This document shows, one piece after another, positions 52,401 through 64,000 of a DNA stretch of 64,000 nt. Every line of letters starts with the position of its first letter. Position 1 is the first letter of the stretch. A program made the position numbers and the translations under genes. Location of the stretch: the NCBI RefSeq assembly GCF_014905175.1, contig NC_057790.1, forward strand, positions 5,022,001 to 5,086,000. Reading direction: 5' to 3'. Below the pieces are notes generated by a model that worked only from the letters and a program-made list of their open reading frames with translations, was not told the DNA's origin and did no database searches. This stretch comes from Aphidius gifuensis (taxonomy: Eukaryota; Arthropoda; Insecta; Hymenoptera; Braconidae).

Positions 52401-53609
52401 GGAAATATATTGTGTATAATCTCTAGAGTATCATGTTATGGTGTTTTAGAAACTGAGTATATAAAATTGTAATTCTGTAGATAATTTACATTCATTAATG
52501 GGATATCAGCATGAAGTATTACATAATCATGCTGAGTTTATAAAAAGTAAAAAAAGTCAAATGAAATTTCAAGAACTTAAAGATGGAAATTGAAATTATA
52601 TTCTAGCTATCATGTTGTATATAATCTTCATCAACAGCAACTCAAACAAAGTTTATACATATATAATATAACTACAAGTAAATCTTCTCGGCTCGTTAAA
52701 TTATATACCTTAAAATTAAATGTACTTAATTGCGTTATCATATACATTTGTTTCTGTATATATGAATTTTTTTTTAAACACAAAAATTCAATTACGAATG
52801 CAAATGGAATTAAATTAACTTTTTATTTTTTCAAATAAATTTATACTATATTACTATACTGATTACTTCATGAAAAAGTTGAAGAAATTAATTAAATTTA
52901 TTATTTTTAATTATATAAACATAATAAAATTAAAGAAAAAAAATAAAAATTTGAATTAAAAATAAAACAAGGTTTCAATAGAATTTTTTAATTTTGTTAT
53001 TTCAATAAAGGGTTATTCATTAATTCAATTTTACCATATAGACAAATCAAATTTTATTCATAAAAAATTAAAAAACTAATTGATAATAAATTTTGCATTT
53101 CATACGATATATTAATCATTCGAGTGGGGATGTTATTAATTTCACATAATACAAAAATATTTTATATCTATTTTAATTTTTAATATTAATTTATGATTTT
53201 AAATATTGTTTCAATAAAATAAATATTGTATTAATAATAGAAATGGTACTGTGTAAAAAAAATAGAGAAAGAGAGATAAAATACAAAAAACTTGAAAAAT
53301 ACTTCACAATGAAAATACGTTTTGCATAATAATTATTAATTTTTACCGGTCTCGCTTCGTAAATATGCAGATCAACTTGATTACTGGAAACAACGGTTTG
53401 TATTTTTTGATGGCATCAATTTGAAATTTCACCACCACTCGTAAAACTTTTAAATCATCATTATTATTTTTATTATTATATAAATTATTATTCTAAATAA
53501 AAATTTGAAAAATCACTACATTTTTAAAATGCAACTGCTAAAAATAATTTTCACTTGTTTTATTTTTATAAATCACTAAGAATAACTCACAATTTTGTAA
53601 ACGATTGAA

Positions 53610-53628
53610 AATATATATATATATATAT
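53610..53628. repeat. (TA)n microsatellite
   Basis: About nine TA units inside the candidate 5' exon region, which weakens that exon call. Confidence 0.85.
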
Positions 53629-53767
53629 TTATGTAAGTCAACAATTTTATATTTCATAAATAAAAAAATTAAAAAAAAAAAACTAATAATAATCAATCAC
53701 TTTTTTAAAAAAAAATAAAAACTCATTGATTCAGGTACTCGAACACATTGAATTCCTGTAATACGAA

Positions 53768-53785
53768 CGTCAGTTTGTACTGACG
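53768..53785. other. Short perfect hairpin next to the candidate promoter
   Basis: CGTCAGT and ACTGACG are separated by TTGT, a 7-bp stem and a 4-base loop. It contains initiator-like TCAGT on both strands. Confidence 0.35.
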
Positions 53786-56700
53786 AGAATAGTACTGAAT
53801 TTTCATATTCTCCCTATTTGTGTAGAAGTATCAACCCTCTTAAAACCCCACCAACTTGGTCTTTTTGATCATGCGCATTTAAACTTTGCGACATTTCATA
53901 CGAAATACGTTGACTACTGAAATATACAGATCTCGCTCTCTCCCTCTCTCTTCCATTCTCACTCTTAACACTGTAATCCCAAAAATATATTCAATATTTT
54001 TTTCTTTAAACCGAAAAGGATAGATATTCTACAAATTGACTTGACGCTTTATCACATTAAATATTTTATTTGTATTGGATTAATTTTTCTACTTTGTGAA
54101 TTTAAAAAAAATAAAAATTTATTATTCAATTTAATAATTACTTTAACTTCATTTAGACATTTGGTGAATAATTTTTAAATTTTGTCTAATTAAATTAAAC
54201 GAGAATTTTTTTTTTTTTTTCGGTTTCGAAATGTTTCGAAATTAGAAATAACTTTCAATTGGTATTTTAGAAATATTTATTTTATCTTAATCTTTTTTTT
54301 ACTATTGATCGTTTAATTTTATACCGATAATATAATACAGTGTTTAATTTTATTTATTTTTACATTTGTTTTTCTTTATTTTGATGTGATCCTGGCGTGC
54401 AAGGTTTTTTTTTTTTTTCTTCTTTTTTGCAAAGACCTATTGGTATTATCCAGGAGATTGTAACTTGTCACGCATGTATAATTTTTTTATTTTTTTTTTT
54501 TCAGAATAATATAAAAAAAAAATTGTTCAATTATTTTTTGAAAAATTCTTATCAGGTTTTTAATATATTTTATATAGTATTATTATAACATTAGGAAATG
54601 GAAAAATATCCAAGTTTTTCTAACAACACTTATCGTAAAATATGAATTTAAATTAAAATATTTTTATTATTATATTTAATTTGTAATAATCATAGTAACT
54701 TTTGTCTTTTATTCATATTTGCTTACTTTTAAAATAAAACATTGGTTGAAATTCCATCGTCAAATATACACGACTATAGACTTGACTGCTAATTTATGCA
54801 CCTCGCGTGCCTGATTCATCGTCAAAGTTTCTACGGGCACCCTGCGTTTAATTTAAACTATATGAAATCTACTGAACACTGTTGGGTTCGTAACTTGACT
54901 CAGTAGATTCAGTGGTTTGACGTTAAACCACCATAGATTGAAACGTAAAAAAAAAAAAAAAACAATAATCATGCTTGACCCCTGAATGTACTTATTCTAA
55001 ATTTTTCATTGTATTTTAAATTACAAAGAAATTTTAATTCATGAACACAAAGACTATTATTTTTAATTATATGCTGTATTTCTTTGTGTTTTTATATTTT
55101 AATTATAATATTTTTATTTTTCATTAAATAATGAGCGAGCATTGACAGGGTTATTTAAATAATGAAAAGCACATCAAAGCTTTAGAAAAAAACAAAATCT
55201 GAGGACAAACTGGTTAATAAAAATAATGAAAATGTTTATAATAATATTGGAAAAAAAATTCAACGAAATATGTAATTTTCAATAGAAATATTTCATTGTT
55301 TATTAAAATTCATAATTATGCTGGTTTAAACCAGTAGTAAGTAGAAATTCTTTATTTATGTCAGACATCTGAATATTTAGATTATTTTATCAAAAATTTT
55401 TGTCGTAATTCTTTGAAAAATTACTGAGACAATAAAATGCCAAATATTTTATGAAAAAACGTTACAAGTACTCGGACGAGTAGAAAATTCAAGTTCATGT
55501 CAGACAACCATGATAATTAAAAGCGTTTTTTTTTTTTTTTTCATTGTTTTTTATTTCATAGTAAAATATTTCTAAGAATTATATATTTATTTCTTTATCT
55601 GTATCGAGATGCACATAGCTTAGTCGGAAAGGGGTATCGGGAATTTCATGACGCAACTCACCACTAGGGATTTTCTTATATTTATTTCTACTGAGAAAAA
55701 AATTCAAAAAAAAAAAAAAAGTGGAAGATAGTGGGAAATGGAATATAGTCGAATGGTGGGAAACAAACTGCTGGAAAGAGCGGTTATTAGTTAGTGAGAC
55801 GAAAGACTCCCCTAAGAATGCGGCAACAATTTAGTACAAAAACTTTAACCCAGTATTAATAGTCTAGAGCTAAGATTTAAACCCAAATGTTTATGCAATA
55901 TTCATATAATTTTAATAAATTATATTATTTTTTTATTTTAAAAAAATTTCAAGTTAAATTCGTATATATCATTAACGAGTTAATATATAGAAAACGAAAA
56001 AAATGAGAATTATTTAATACAGATATTTCTAATTTTTATTCATTAAAAACTTTGCTATTTATAATTAGCAAGTATAGTTTTTTTTTGTTAAATATTTGAA
56101 ATTCATTTCTATTTGCCTGATTATTTTAAAAAATATCTATACTAATCTGCTTTTCTTGGAGAAATTTCTCTTTGAAACTTTTATAAAAAATTGAAAAACA
56201 TAATAATGTTGATAAAAAGTAAAACAAAATCGTATTATTAATGTACAATGATAATTACAATTTTTTTTTATTTTAAATGACATTCAAGACGTATATGTTT
56301 GTTGTTAAATTTATAATTAAATGAATATTTTTTAAATTATTTGATGGATGAACTTTTGACCTAGTCAATTTCACCTTAGGTATATATTAATCATAAATTA
56401 TTATCAAGATCACTCATTGATTTTCTAGTCTGTTGCACACACTCCGTGTGGTAATGTTATCCATTGATTTTCGATGAGGTCGGTAAAAATTTTCAGCAGT
56501 ATCCAAAAATATATTTATTTTAATGATTAATTAACCACTCACTCTTGGTTATATTATACATACGCAATAAATTTATGGAATAAGAATTTTAACTTTTGCG
56601 TATTATTAATAATTCATAAATACATGTATACATTGTGTCTTCATTTTAAAACTAAATTCAAGAAAATAAATAGAGCTTTTTCTTAGGTTTCTTAGCCTAT

Positions 56701-58854
56701 TGCAGAGTACACACAATATAGGTATGAAAAATTGCATGTTTCAGACATCGTCTCTCATTTCCAACGTTGGAAAATTGCAAAACTTAACTCATTCCTCTTT
56801 TCTTCATGATTTTACTGCTTTTTTATGTTCAATTTTTTTTTTTTTTTTCTTTTCATCCATTGCTGCTTGAGGGTTCTCACATTTCTTTATTTATTTCCTT
56901 TTTCTTATTTCTATTATTTATTTTTTTTGTACAATACCTTTTTTTTTACTTTTAGTTTTGAGTTTTTTTTTTTTTTTTTTAATATATATTATACAGAGCT
57001 TTTAAATTTGAAATTGATTTCGATTCAGATTTTTAACAATGCAGTATATCTGTTTATCTAACAGTTCTTATCCATTGTAATTTAAGAGTAAATTTTATTT
57101 TTAAATTTGAAAATTTTTAATAAAATATTCATACTGCAAATGATGCACCGTATTTTACATTTTTATCATACAAGTATTCATGTATACGAGGGTATTTCAC
57201 TCAACTTTTATGGTTATATTGTATAAAGAAAATTGTAATGTGGTGAGGCTCTTAACCGATCATTAAATGCCAAGAATTTAAAACTTGAGAATTCAACTTG
57301 TATATACGATATATCATTTTCAATTTTTTTTCTTATTTTCACCTTTTTTTTTTTTGTTGTGATAAATTTTCTTGCAAAATTTTCATGCTATTGCATGTAG
57401 ATTCTGCTACAGAGGAACTTAAGTATACATATATTTTTCCATCGATGTTCCCATAACATCAGGGTGATATAGGTAAGCCGAGTCAAAGTGGCTCCTTTGT
57501 TTTCGTAAAGTCAGCCATAACCATTCTATACCTTTAGGCGACCTGCCCTTTATTTCTCTTTCCTATACACTGTACCAACATCTTAAATATTTACAAAATC
57601 GTTATCCTATTTTAACGTTTAACTATAATGTTCATGATCAAAGTCTTTGAATGTATTTATTTTTAAATCCGACTGTGGAATTACGTTTATAAATGTGAAA
57701 TACAATAGATTGTGAAATAAATAATATGTAAAAAAAGTAATAAATTCGTAGAAACTTTTAAAAAAATGTCATAAATTTAAAAACAAAGTAGAAACGTATT
57801 AATATTTACACGAGATATAAAAAATAATCAATGATAATCATAATATAAATGAGTATTACTGTGAGTTTGTAGTCTGAACAGTTTGTAAAAATATTGAATG
57901 CTGCAGTTATATTTATATCCTTTGAGTTAAGTGAAAAATAGAATTGAAAAAGAAAAAAATTTGCCATTAAAAATCTCAATCTCCCAACCGTACCAAAATG
58001 TCAACTATTTATAGAAAAGTTCAATTCAATCACAAAATTATTCTGGAAAGTTCAAACTATAATATCGTTAAATATATATGAAAACTTTTCTCCTACAAAA
58101 CTACATGAATCACAAGTATTATTCGTTTTTTTTTTTAAATAAAAATATCAAGTTAAAATTAATTTTATCAAAATAGTATTGAAAACATTTTTTTTCTATC
58201 GATTTGATGAAATTCTTTATGTGTTAGTAATTGAGGGTTCGTAATTCTAGTTACCACATTATCTGCCATAGAATTGAGCTCTAAAGTGGCGTCAAAAATC
58301 AACGAGATAAATAAAAAGAAAAATATAATGTAATGTAATGGAATAAAATAAGAAAAATAAAAAAAAAAAAAAACAAAAATTCTTCAGAAGATTTTAAAAA
58401 TAAAAATAGTAAAAAAATGAAAAAAAAGTTTGTCGGCATCAGTGGTTAAGATTGATTTTCCTGAACGAGGAAATCGGTACCGAATGGTAACTTGATTTAT
58501 ACGGGTGTTTTCGTCTTTTAGAAACTAACAGTAGGGCCAACTACCCACCAGTATAGTCAGACTTGTTTTTTTTTTTTTTATTTCCTTTCTAGTTTTGATC
58601 TATTTTATTTTTTTATCTTTCTACTATATATAATTTCACACCGAAGGCAAAACCCTCATCTTTCAAGTACCCTATAGTAGGATCAAGATCCAGTAGAGGT
58701 CTAGATGTGCGCAGGTGTTTATCCTGGTACAGCAATACTCAGACAGTATGCTTCTCGTTAACTAAATGTCTTTTCACTGAGCTTTAATAATAATTCTACT
58801 CCAAAAACTCATACACACTACTACCTAATATCGATCCTATTTCAACGTGTTGGA

Positions 58855-58867
58855 CGCCACCTCGTGG
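58855..58867 (-). promoter_or_regulatory. CTCF-like insulator motif
   Basis: CGCCACCTCGTGG (complement CCACGAGGTGGCG) matches the conserved CTCF core CCACNAGGNGGCG. It lies in a short stretch richer in G and C than its surroundings. It is the only such match I noticed in the window. It sits upstream of the CUB-domain gene's start exon. Confidence 0.4.
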
Positions 58868-60503
58868 CAACATCATAATGATTGATATTTTCTACTTTAA
58901 ACTCTCAAGACATATCTCCAATATCATAAAGCTTAAAGATATTTCAGAAGGAAATTTTAAAACTTTTAAATATTTGTTATATACAAGTTTGTTTGCATTT
59001 TTTTTTTTTTGTTTTTTTTTAACATCAAAACTTTTTTTATATGCTTATTTTTTAAAATTAATTCTTATGACTTGAAAATAAATTTAACAAAAAAAAAATC
59101 GCAATAAAAAATAATGTGAATTAAAAGTTTAGTAGTTTGAAAATGACCACGAAATTATGATGTTATATTCGAACAGCATAATGTGATAGCATTTAGTTTA
59201 TCTCAAAGTTTTAAAAAATAACTTTTGGCATATACAGTTGAATGAACATTTTGTTTAGCTATTAACAGACGATATAGCAAACTTGACGGGTGTTTTTTTC
59301 AGCTAAGGTGTGAGGAAATGTACGATTCAACGAAAAATAAAAATTAAAACAAAAAAAAAAAAAGAACTGAAAATATATATCACCGACAGAAAACTTGGTT
59401 TAACTGTTTTCACGTTATTGTGTTTCTTCAGTTGTCTTACACGCTTCAACTATTTGATCCTAGCAATGCCCGCGCAATTTTATGAAACTATATTCTTTGA
59501 AAAGTTTATATTATTATCACTTGTTTTACGTTGGAACGACGACTGGACTGCCTCAACTAAAAAAACTCACTTTTCGTATAGTTATGGATGACTGAACTCA
59601 TTTCGTACTACTTAAAGTTTTTTATATTTTTTTCTTTTATCGACATGTAGGAGGAAAAATATTTTCCTTGTAAATTCAGCACTTAGAATGTGAAATTTAT
59701 TTGTTGGCGAATTTTCCTACTCTTATATTCTTTTAAAAATTTGAAAAAAATAAAAAAACATCTTTTATTTGCATTTAGTATATTTTTAATATACATATAT
59801 GTATGAAGAGTACATATATGTATAATATCAATTCTTGAGAAAACAAAATCTAAATATATTTTGCGTTATTCCAATTCAAATAAAAGTATTGAAGCAAATT
59901 TCATTTGGTACAGTGAAAAAATATTCTCTAGGCAATGATAGAATCAATGGTGTTTGATCGATATTGAAAAAATCAATACATTTTTCAATTCATGAATACA
60001 TTGATAAGCTACCTGGGTATCATTTTGTCATAAAAATTTTATTAAATAAAAAAAAAGCAGATAAAATTGTAGGAGGTCACGGATGAGTGAGACAAGATTG
60101 TTATAATGTGAAATAACATATCGATGGAGTATTTCCTTGTACGTTTTTTCTTACATTTTTTATTATTTTATTTTATTGAGGAGGAATAGTTTTTTTTTCT
60201 TTTCTCTATTCGACTGCACAAGTTCGTTCTCGGTAAAGTATCACAAAAATTAAAATGATCATTCTAAGTGGTTGTATAATTAATATCTACTATCAACCTT
60301 CAATCTCAGTTTTGAAACGATACAAAAAAAATTGATTGAATCAAAAAGTGGGTGAGTTTTCATAACGTAAAAACTAATTACGACTTATATACATATAAAC
60401 AAAAGTTCGAAAAGGTTGCGAAATTTGACAGAATATACAAACGCGTTTAACTATATCTGAAAATCAAAATAAAATAGATTTAAAAAAAAATTGCTAAACT
60501 CAC

Positions 60504-60574
60504 CATTGTTGTGGTTGATATTAAATAAATTTTCAATTGATGTTGTTGACTTGTCCCATTGAAATCCATGTCAT
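60504..60574 (-). other. Candidate upstream (non-coding or uORF) exon
   Basis: This 71-nt segment lies between an acceptor with a good pyrimidine-rich tract (ATTATTGTTGCAG) and a GTGAGT donor on the minus strand. That is the right orientation and position to be an upstream exon of the CUB-domain gene, 21.8 kb before the acceptor at 38739. One frame is open throughout and contains an ATG near the 5' end. It could be a 5' UTR exon, a uORF-bearing exon, or a chance pair of splice motifs. Confidence 0.33.
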
Positions 60575-63500
60575 CTGCAACAATAATTATAAAAGAAAAA
60601 AATGTAATTAAAAAATAGAAAATACGCTCAGAGTAAATATTATTATACAATATATATTTTGTGTTTCTGTTTTTTGAAACTTTTTTCAATTCATACTTGT
60701 GTAATAACAATCATGATATATTATATTTAAATCTGATCGATGAAACATTCAACTCATACATGCTTAATTCTTTAAGTATACTCTCATGAAAAGCCTAAAA
60801 ACATTTGCGCTGTTGAGATATTTATTGACAATTTTATTCCTTTTTTTTTTTCATCGCATTGTGCATTCAAATACAAAGTAAATATGCACATCAACGAAGC
60901 CTTTTTTTTTTTTCGTGTGAACAAAGAATGAAAAAAAAAAAGCATCAACTTTTGATTGGCGGATATTTGTTTTTTTTTTTTTTCGGTTGTAAATTTTTGG
61001 ATGAAATTGTAAATGTGAAATTGACTGTTAACTAAAAAAGCGCACATCAGAAAAGATTATTTTATAGTTAAAATTTATTTTTTTTTCTTTTTTCATGCTT
61101 GGAATTTTATCGTATCTCTTAAAAGTTTTACGATTTCAAATCATGTCTATATATAGATCGGGTTATTAATTTGTTACTTTTATTTTTATAGCTTGGCTAC
61201 CATTGTGTATATTGTTCATTTGAGAATAATATTAAAATTTTATTATTCATTTTGTAAGTGTGTTGAAAAATAAAAATGATTTGATGTAAAGATATTTCAA
61301 AAAAAAAATAGTATAAAAAACACTATGAAAAGAATTCGTGATTTTGTGAAATAAATTATTCAAAAAATCATTGCTTTTATTAATTTATATTTGGATTTTT
61401 AAATCCTCACTTATAGGATTCATCAATTATTGATAAAATTCAAGACAAGTTTTGTAGTAATAAAATTACATTTTTTTATATAGACAATATTTGTCTACAT
61501 TGATGGAATAATTTATTTTTTTTTTCAAGTCATTGTATCATTGTAAGAAAAGCATTATCAAAAGCTTGTGTATTTCGTAAATCAGAAATTTATTCTATTT
61601 ACATAAAATACACAAGAAAAAAAAAATTACTGATCATTATATTGATTCAAAAAATTTAAAATAAACATTGATATTCAAATACAAGACAAAATAATGAAAA
61701 AACTGAATTACAAATTATTGATTATTGTTTTCATATTTTGAATGTATTCCATGTTGCTATTTACCGGGTCACGTATTTTTTGAAAAAAAAAAAATAAAAC
61801 AAGTCACGTTTGTATACCCTCTGCACGATGTCTTTTCTGTTGGCAGCGTCATAGTAGGTATACTCATCCTGTCTATCTCACCTTCCGGCTCTCAAAAATT
61901 CACATTGGATAGTCTTTTTATTTGACTCTTGCATACACGTGATAATAATTTTCATTGCACAATAAAACCCATCATACGTCATACTATCAACATTTTCTCT
62001 TTTTTTTTCATTTCCATCTCTTTTATTTAAAATAATTTTTTTTGTTTTTCTTAATTTTATATATGTATATAATTTTTTTTTCACTCTTTTATGCAACAAC
62101 GAGTTTTTTTGAATAATATGATGAGATGCTTTTGTGAGCGGTTGGTCAGAAAATAAAAAATAGGTCGAATAAAGTAGCAGAAAAGAGAGTGCTTTTTCCC
62201 GTTCTCAGGTACAACTACTATTACCAAAAAAAAAAAAAAAAAGACCCATACACAAGTAGAAAAATAAAATAATAATAATAATAAATAAAATAAAAAAAGC
62301 AACGTCTTTATTTCTACTAGTGAAAAATTTCGTGCAATTATTCAAGTCACGCGGTACTTTCTCACTCATCCCATGTTTCATCAAAGTGGAAATAAAGACG
62401 CTTAAATTGAAGGTGGATTGAGACAAAGAACATGACAACGTTTAACCTTAAGCACTTAGTGGTGCAACTTAATGAAGATAACCAAAAATCAGCTTTATGT
62501 ATTAGTACATCAAAATTAAAATTGTATATATTCACAGTGAAAAGTGTTTCAAAAAGGGTTATTAACCTTTGAATTTCTCGCTCATTTGTTATATATATTT
62601 CTCTCTTTTTTTACTCGTCAATTATTTATATCGATCGACACCATTAGCATCCTCCCTTCCCTCATCTCAATCTCGCATTAAATCTACTCCATTCATTTTC
62701 TCACTCTTATATTTTTCCCTCTCACTCAGTAACTGATATGCTGAATAAATTATCTGACATTTGGTCGATAATTTTATACAAATTTAATACTAACAAGCCC
62801 TTATATTGTCAAAAATTCAATCAATATGAGACACGAAACGATTAAATTTTCAAAGACCGAGAGATAAATATATATATGTATAAAAAGACAGTGTGCGAAT
62901 TGAGATATACACATAAACATTAAATAGTGGTATTGAAGATGAAGAAAATGAGATAAAGGAAGAAGAGGAAATGACAAAGGAGTTTTCAAGACTATATATA
63001 TAGAATTTAAATCCTCTGTATTTTCCAACATAACACTCGATATATTAAACGTCTTTGGATGTTCTACCGGCAAATCGCATATATTCCATTTGGTCTTAGA
63101 GAATTTTCCCTTTTATATAAGCTGCGTCATGACATCATATATACATACAAGAGTATTAATACCAATTGGTCGACTCGATTGCAAAATAGGGGTTCAAGCA
63201 AATCTCAAATTACGTCAGAATCTCAGAGACAGATATACGTCAAGATTCAAAGACACCTTTTGAAACGAAGCTTAAATGATTAAAGCTACTTTGGCACGCG
63301 ACACTGCTGTCCCTTCTTGGCATTTTATATTATTTCAATAGAATGTATATACTTTTACATAGTAGAAATAATAAACTGAAATTCACAGGACAATTCACTC
63401 GAAATAGTATTGTGTCTGAAATTTAATTAAAAATATCTAACACAATACTGAATATACATTTTTACAAAAATAGAAAAAGTCAAAGAAATATATATTAAAA

Positions 63501-64000
63501 TGGCAAGAAATTTTACATACAATATATCGATGAGATTATTTCACTCGGAAAAGTGAATTGAGGTCAATTGAGACAAACTCCAAACGGAGTATTTTATTTT
63601 TTCTCTCAATTTTACAAAAAAAAAAAACACAAATCCGGTTAGGTTTTTCTTCAAAATGACAAAAAAAGTAAAAACAAACTAGATTGAATATGAAAAAAAA
63701 AGAAAAACCATTGGAAAACGTCATTGATGAAAGAAAGAAAAAAAAAAAAACAAAACAAAAAGAAACGTATGTCGACGGTGTAAGAAAAGTGCTTGTTCAT
63801 ATCCCTTTGCAAAAGAACATATAACTCTGTCAGAAGAAATTGTATAAATCCAAAAAATAAAATAAAAAATGTGTAAAGAAATATGAACACAAAGAGAGTC
63901 TTTTATTCTTCTATACCTATAGACTTTGCTCAGACAGCTTTTTTTCCGAAAATATATATATATATCTATTTTATATTCTGTTATAAATTGTGGTCTGTCC
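60575..64000. other. AT-rich right end of the window
   Basis: No supported gene. A minus-strand frame near 61878-61990 ends at a GTGAGA donor-like site but has no good acceptor or recognisable product. The 61800-61930 and 62300-62400 patches are less AT-rich. Confidence 0.45.

Larger units (their letters stand above)
53591..53970 (-). promoter_or_regulatory. Candidate GAGA-rich promoter and first exon
   Basis: On the minus strand a GAGAG/GAGCGAGA tract (plus-strand 53930-53965) precedes two TCAGTA initiator-like sites (plus-strand 53793-53798 and 53778-53783). A possible transcribed segment then runs to a GTGAGT donor at 53590. GAGA tracts are typical of insect promoters bound by GAGA factor. 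The region is clearly less AT-rich than its surroundings. It could be an alternative promoter of the CUB-domain gene, but the candidate exon itself contains T runs and a TA repeat, so confidence is low. Confidence 0.28.
38740..60503 (-). other. Upstream or 5' intron region of the CUB-domain gene
   Basis: AT-rich, with the microsatellites, hairpin, palindrome, candidate promoter and CTCF-like site listed separately. Patches at 57460-57590 and 58430-58760 are less AT-rich without a supported gene. Confidence 0.45.

Noticed and set aside
61878..62099. Minus-strand frame of 73 codons ending at a GTGAGA donor-like site
   Set aside because: No acceptor with supporting context, poly-Lys start, and no recognisable product.

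Overview
The window is nuclear DNA from a eukaryote, most likely an insect. It is very AT-rich and full of long A/T homopolymers. Coding sequence comes only as short exons with GT/AG borders separated by kilobase-scale introns, and TATA plus TCAGT core-promoter elements occur. An AT-rich hymenopteran or another holometabolous insect fits, but nothing seen fixes the species. There are no bacterial operons, rRNA, tRNA or CRISPR arrays.

The main feature is one large minus-strand gene. Six coding exons (38086-38233, 16869-17030, 15561-15744, 12821-12937, 5831-5943, 3133-3295) join in phase into 295 codons plus 2 nt with no stop. They encode a secreted or membrane-anchored protein: signal peptide, a 10-cysteine module, a complete CUB domain, and the start of a second CUB domain. 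The gene runs off the left edge of the window. Its first coding intron is about 21 kb. The start-codon exon appears to begin at a splice acceptor at 38739, so the promoter should lie to the right. A possible non-coding exon at 60504-60574 and a GAGA-rich promoter-like region near 53.6-54.0 kb are candidates.

Nested inside the 21-kb intron on the opposite strand is a small, unrecognised two-exon gene (31351-31572 and 36025-36144) predicted to encode 113 residues. It has a TATA box and an arthropod initiator, a long 5' leader with an upstream ORF, three copies of a 67-68 bp DNA repeat inside exon 1 (the middle copy read in a different frame), and a C-terminal hydrophobic segment. Directly upstream lies an approximately 890-bp imperfect palindrome. 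Its intron starts with an array of TTTCAG-type repeats, then a 48-bp tandem duplication, then a CpG-containing segment with dyads. This 29.2-36.2 kb interval is the most unusual part of the window.

The rest is AT-rich intronic or upstream DNA with microsatellites. A few short signals stand out in it: a pre-miRNA-like hairpin at 44350-44420, a CTCF-like core at 58855-58867, and a nuclear-receptor-like palindrome at 49470-49484.
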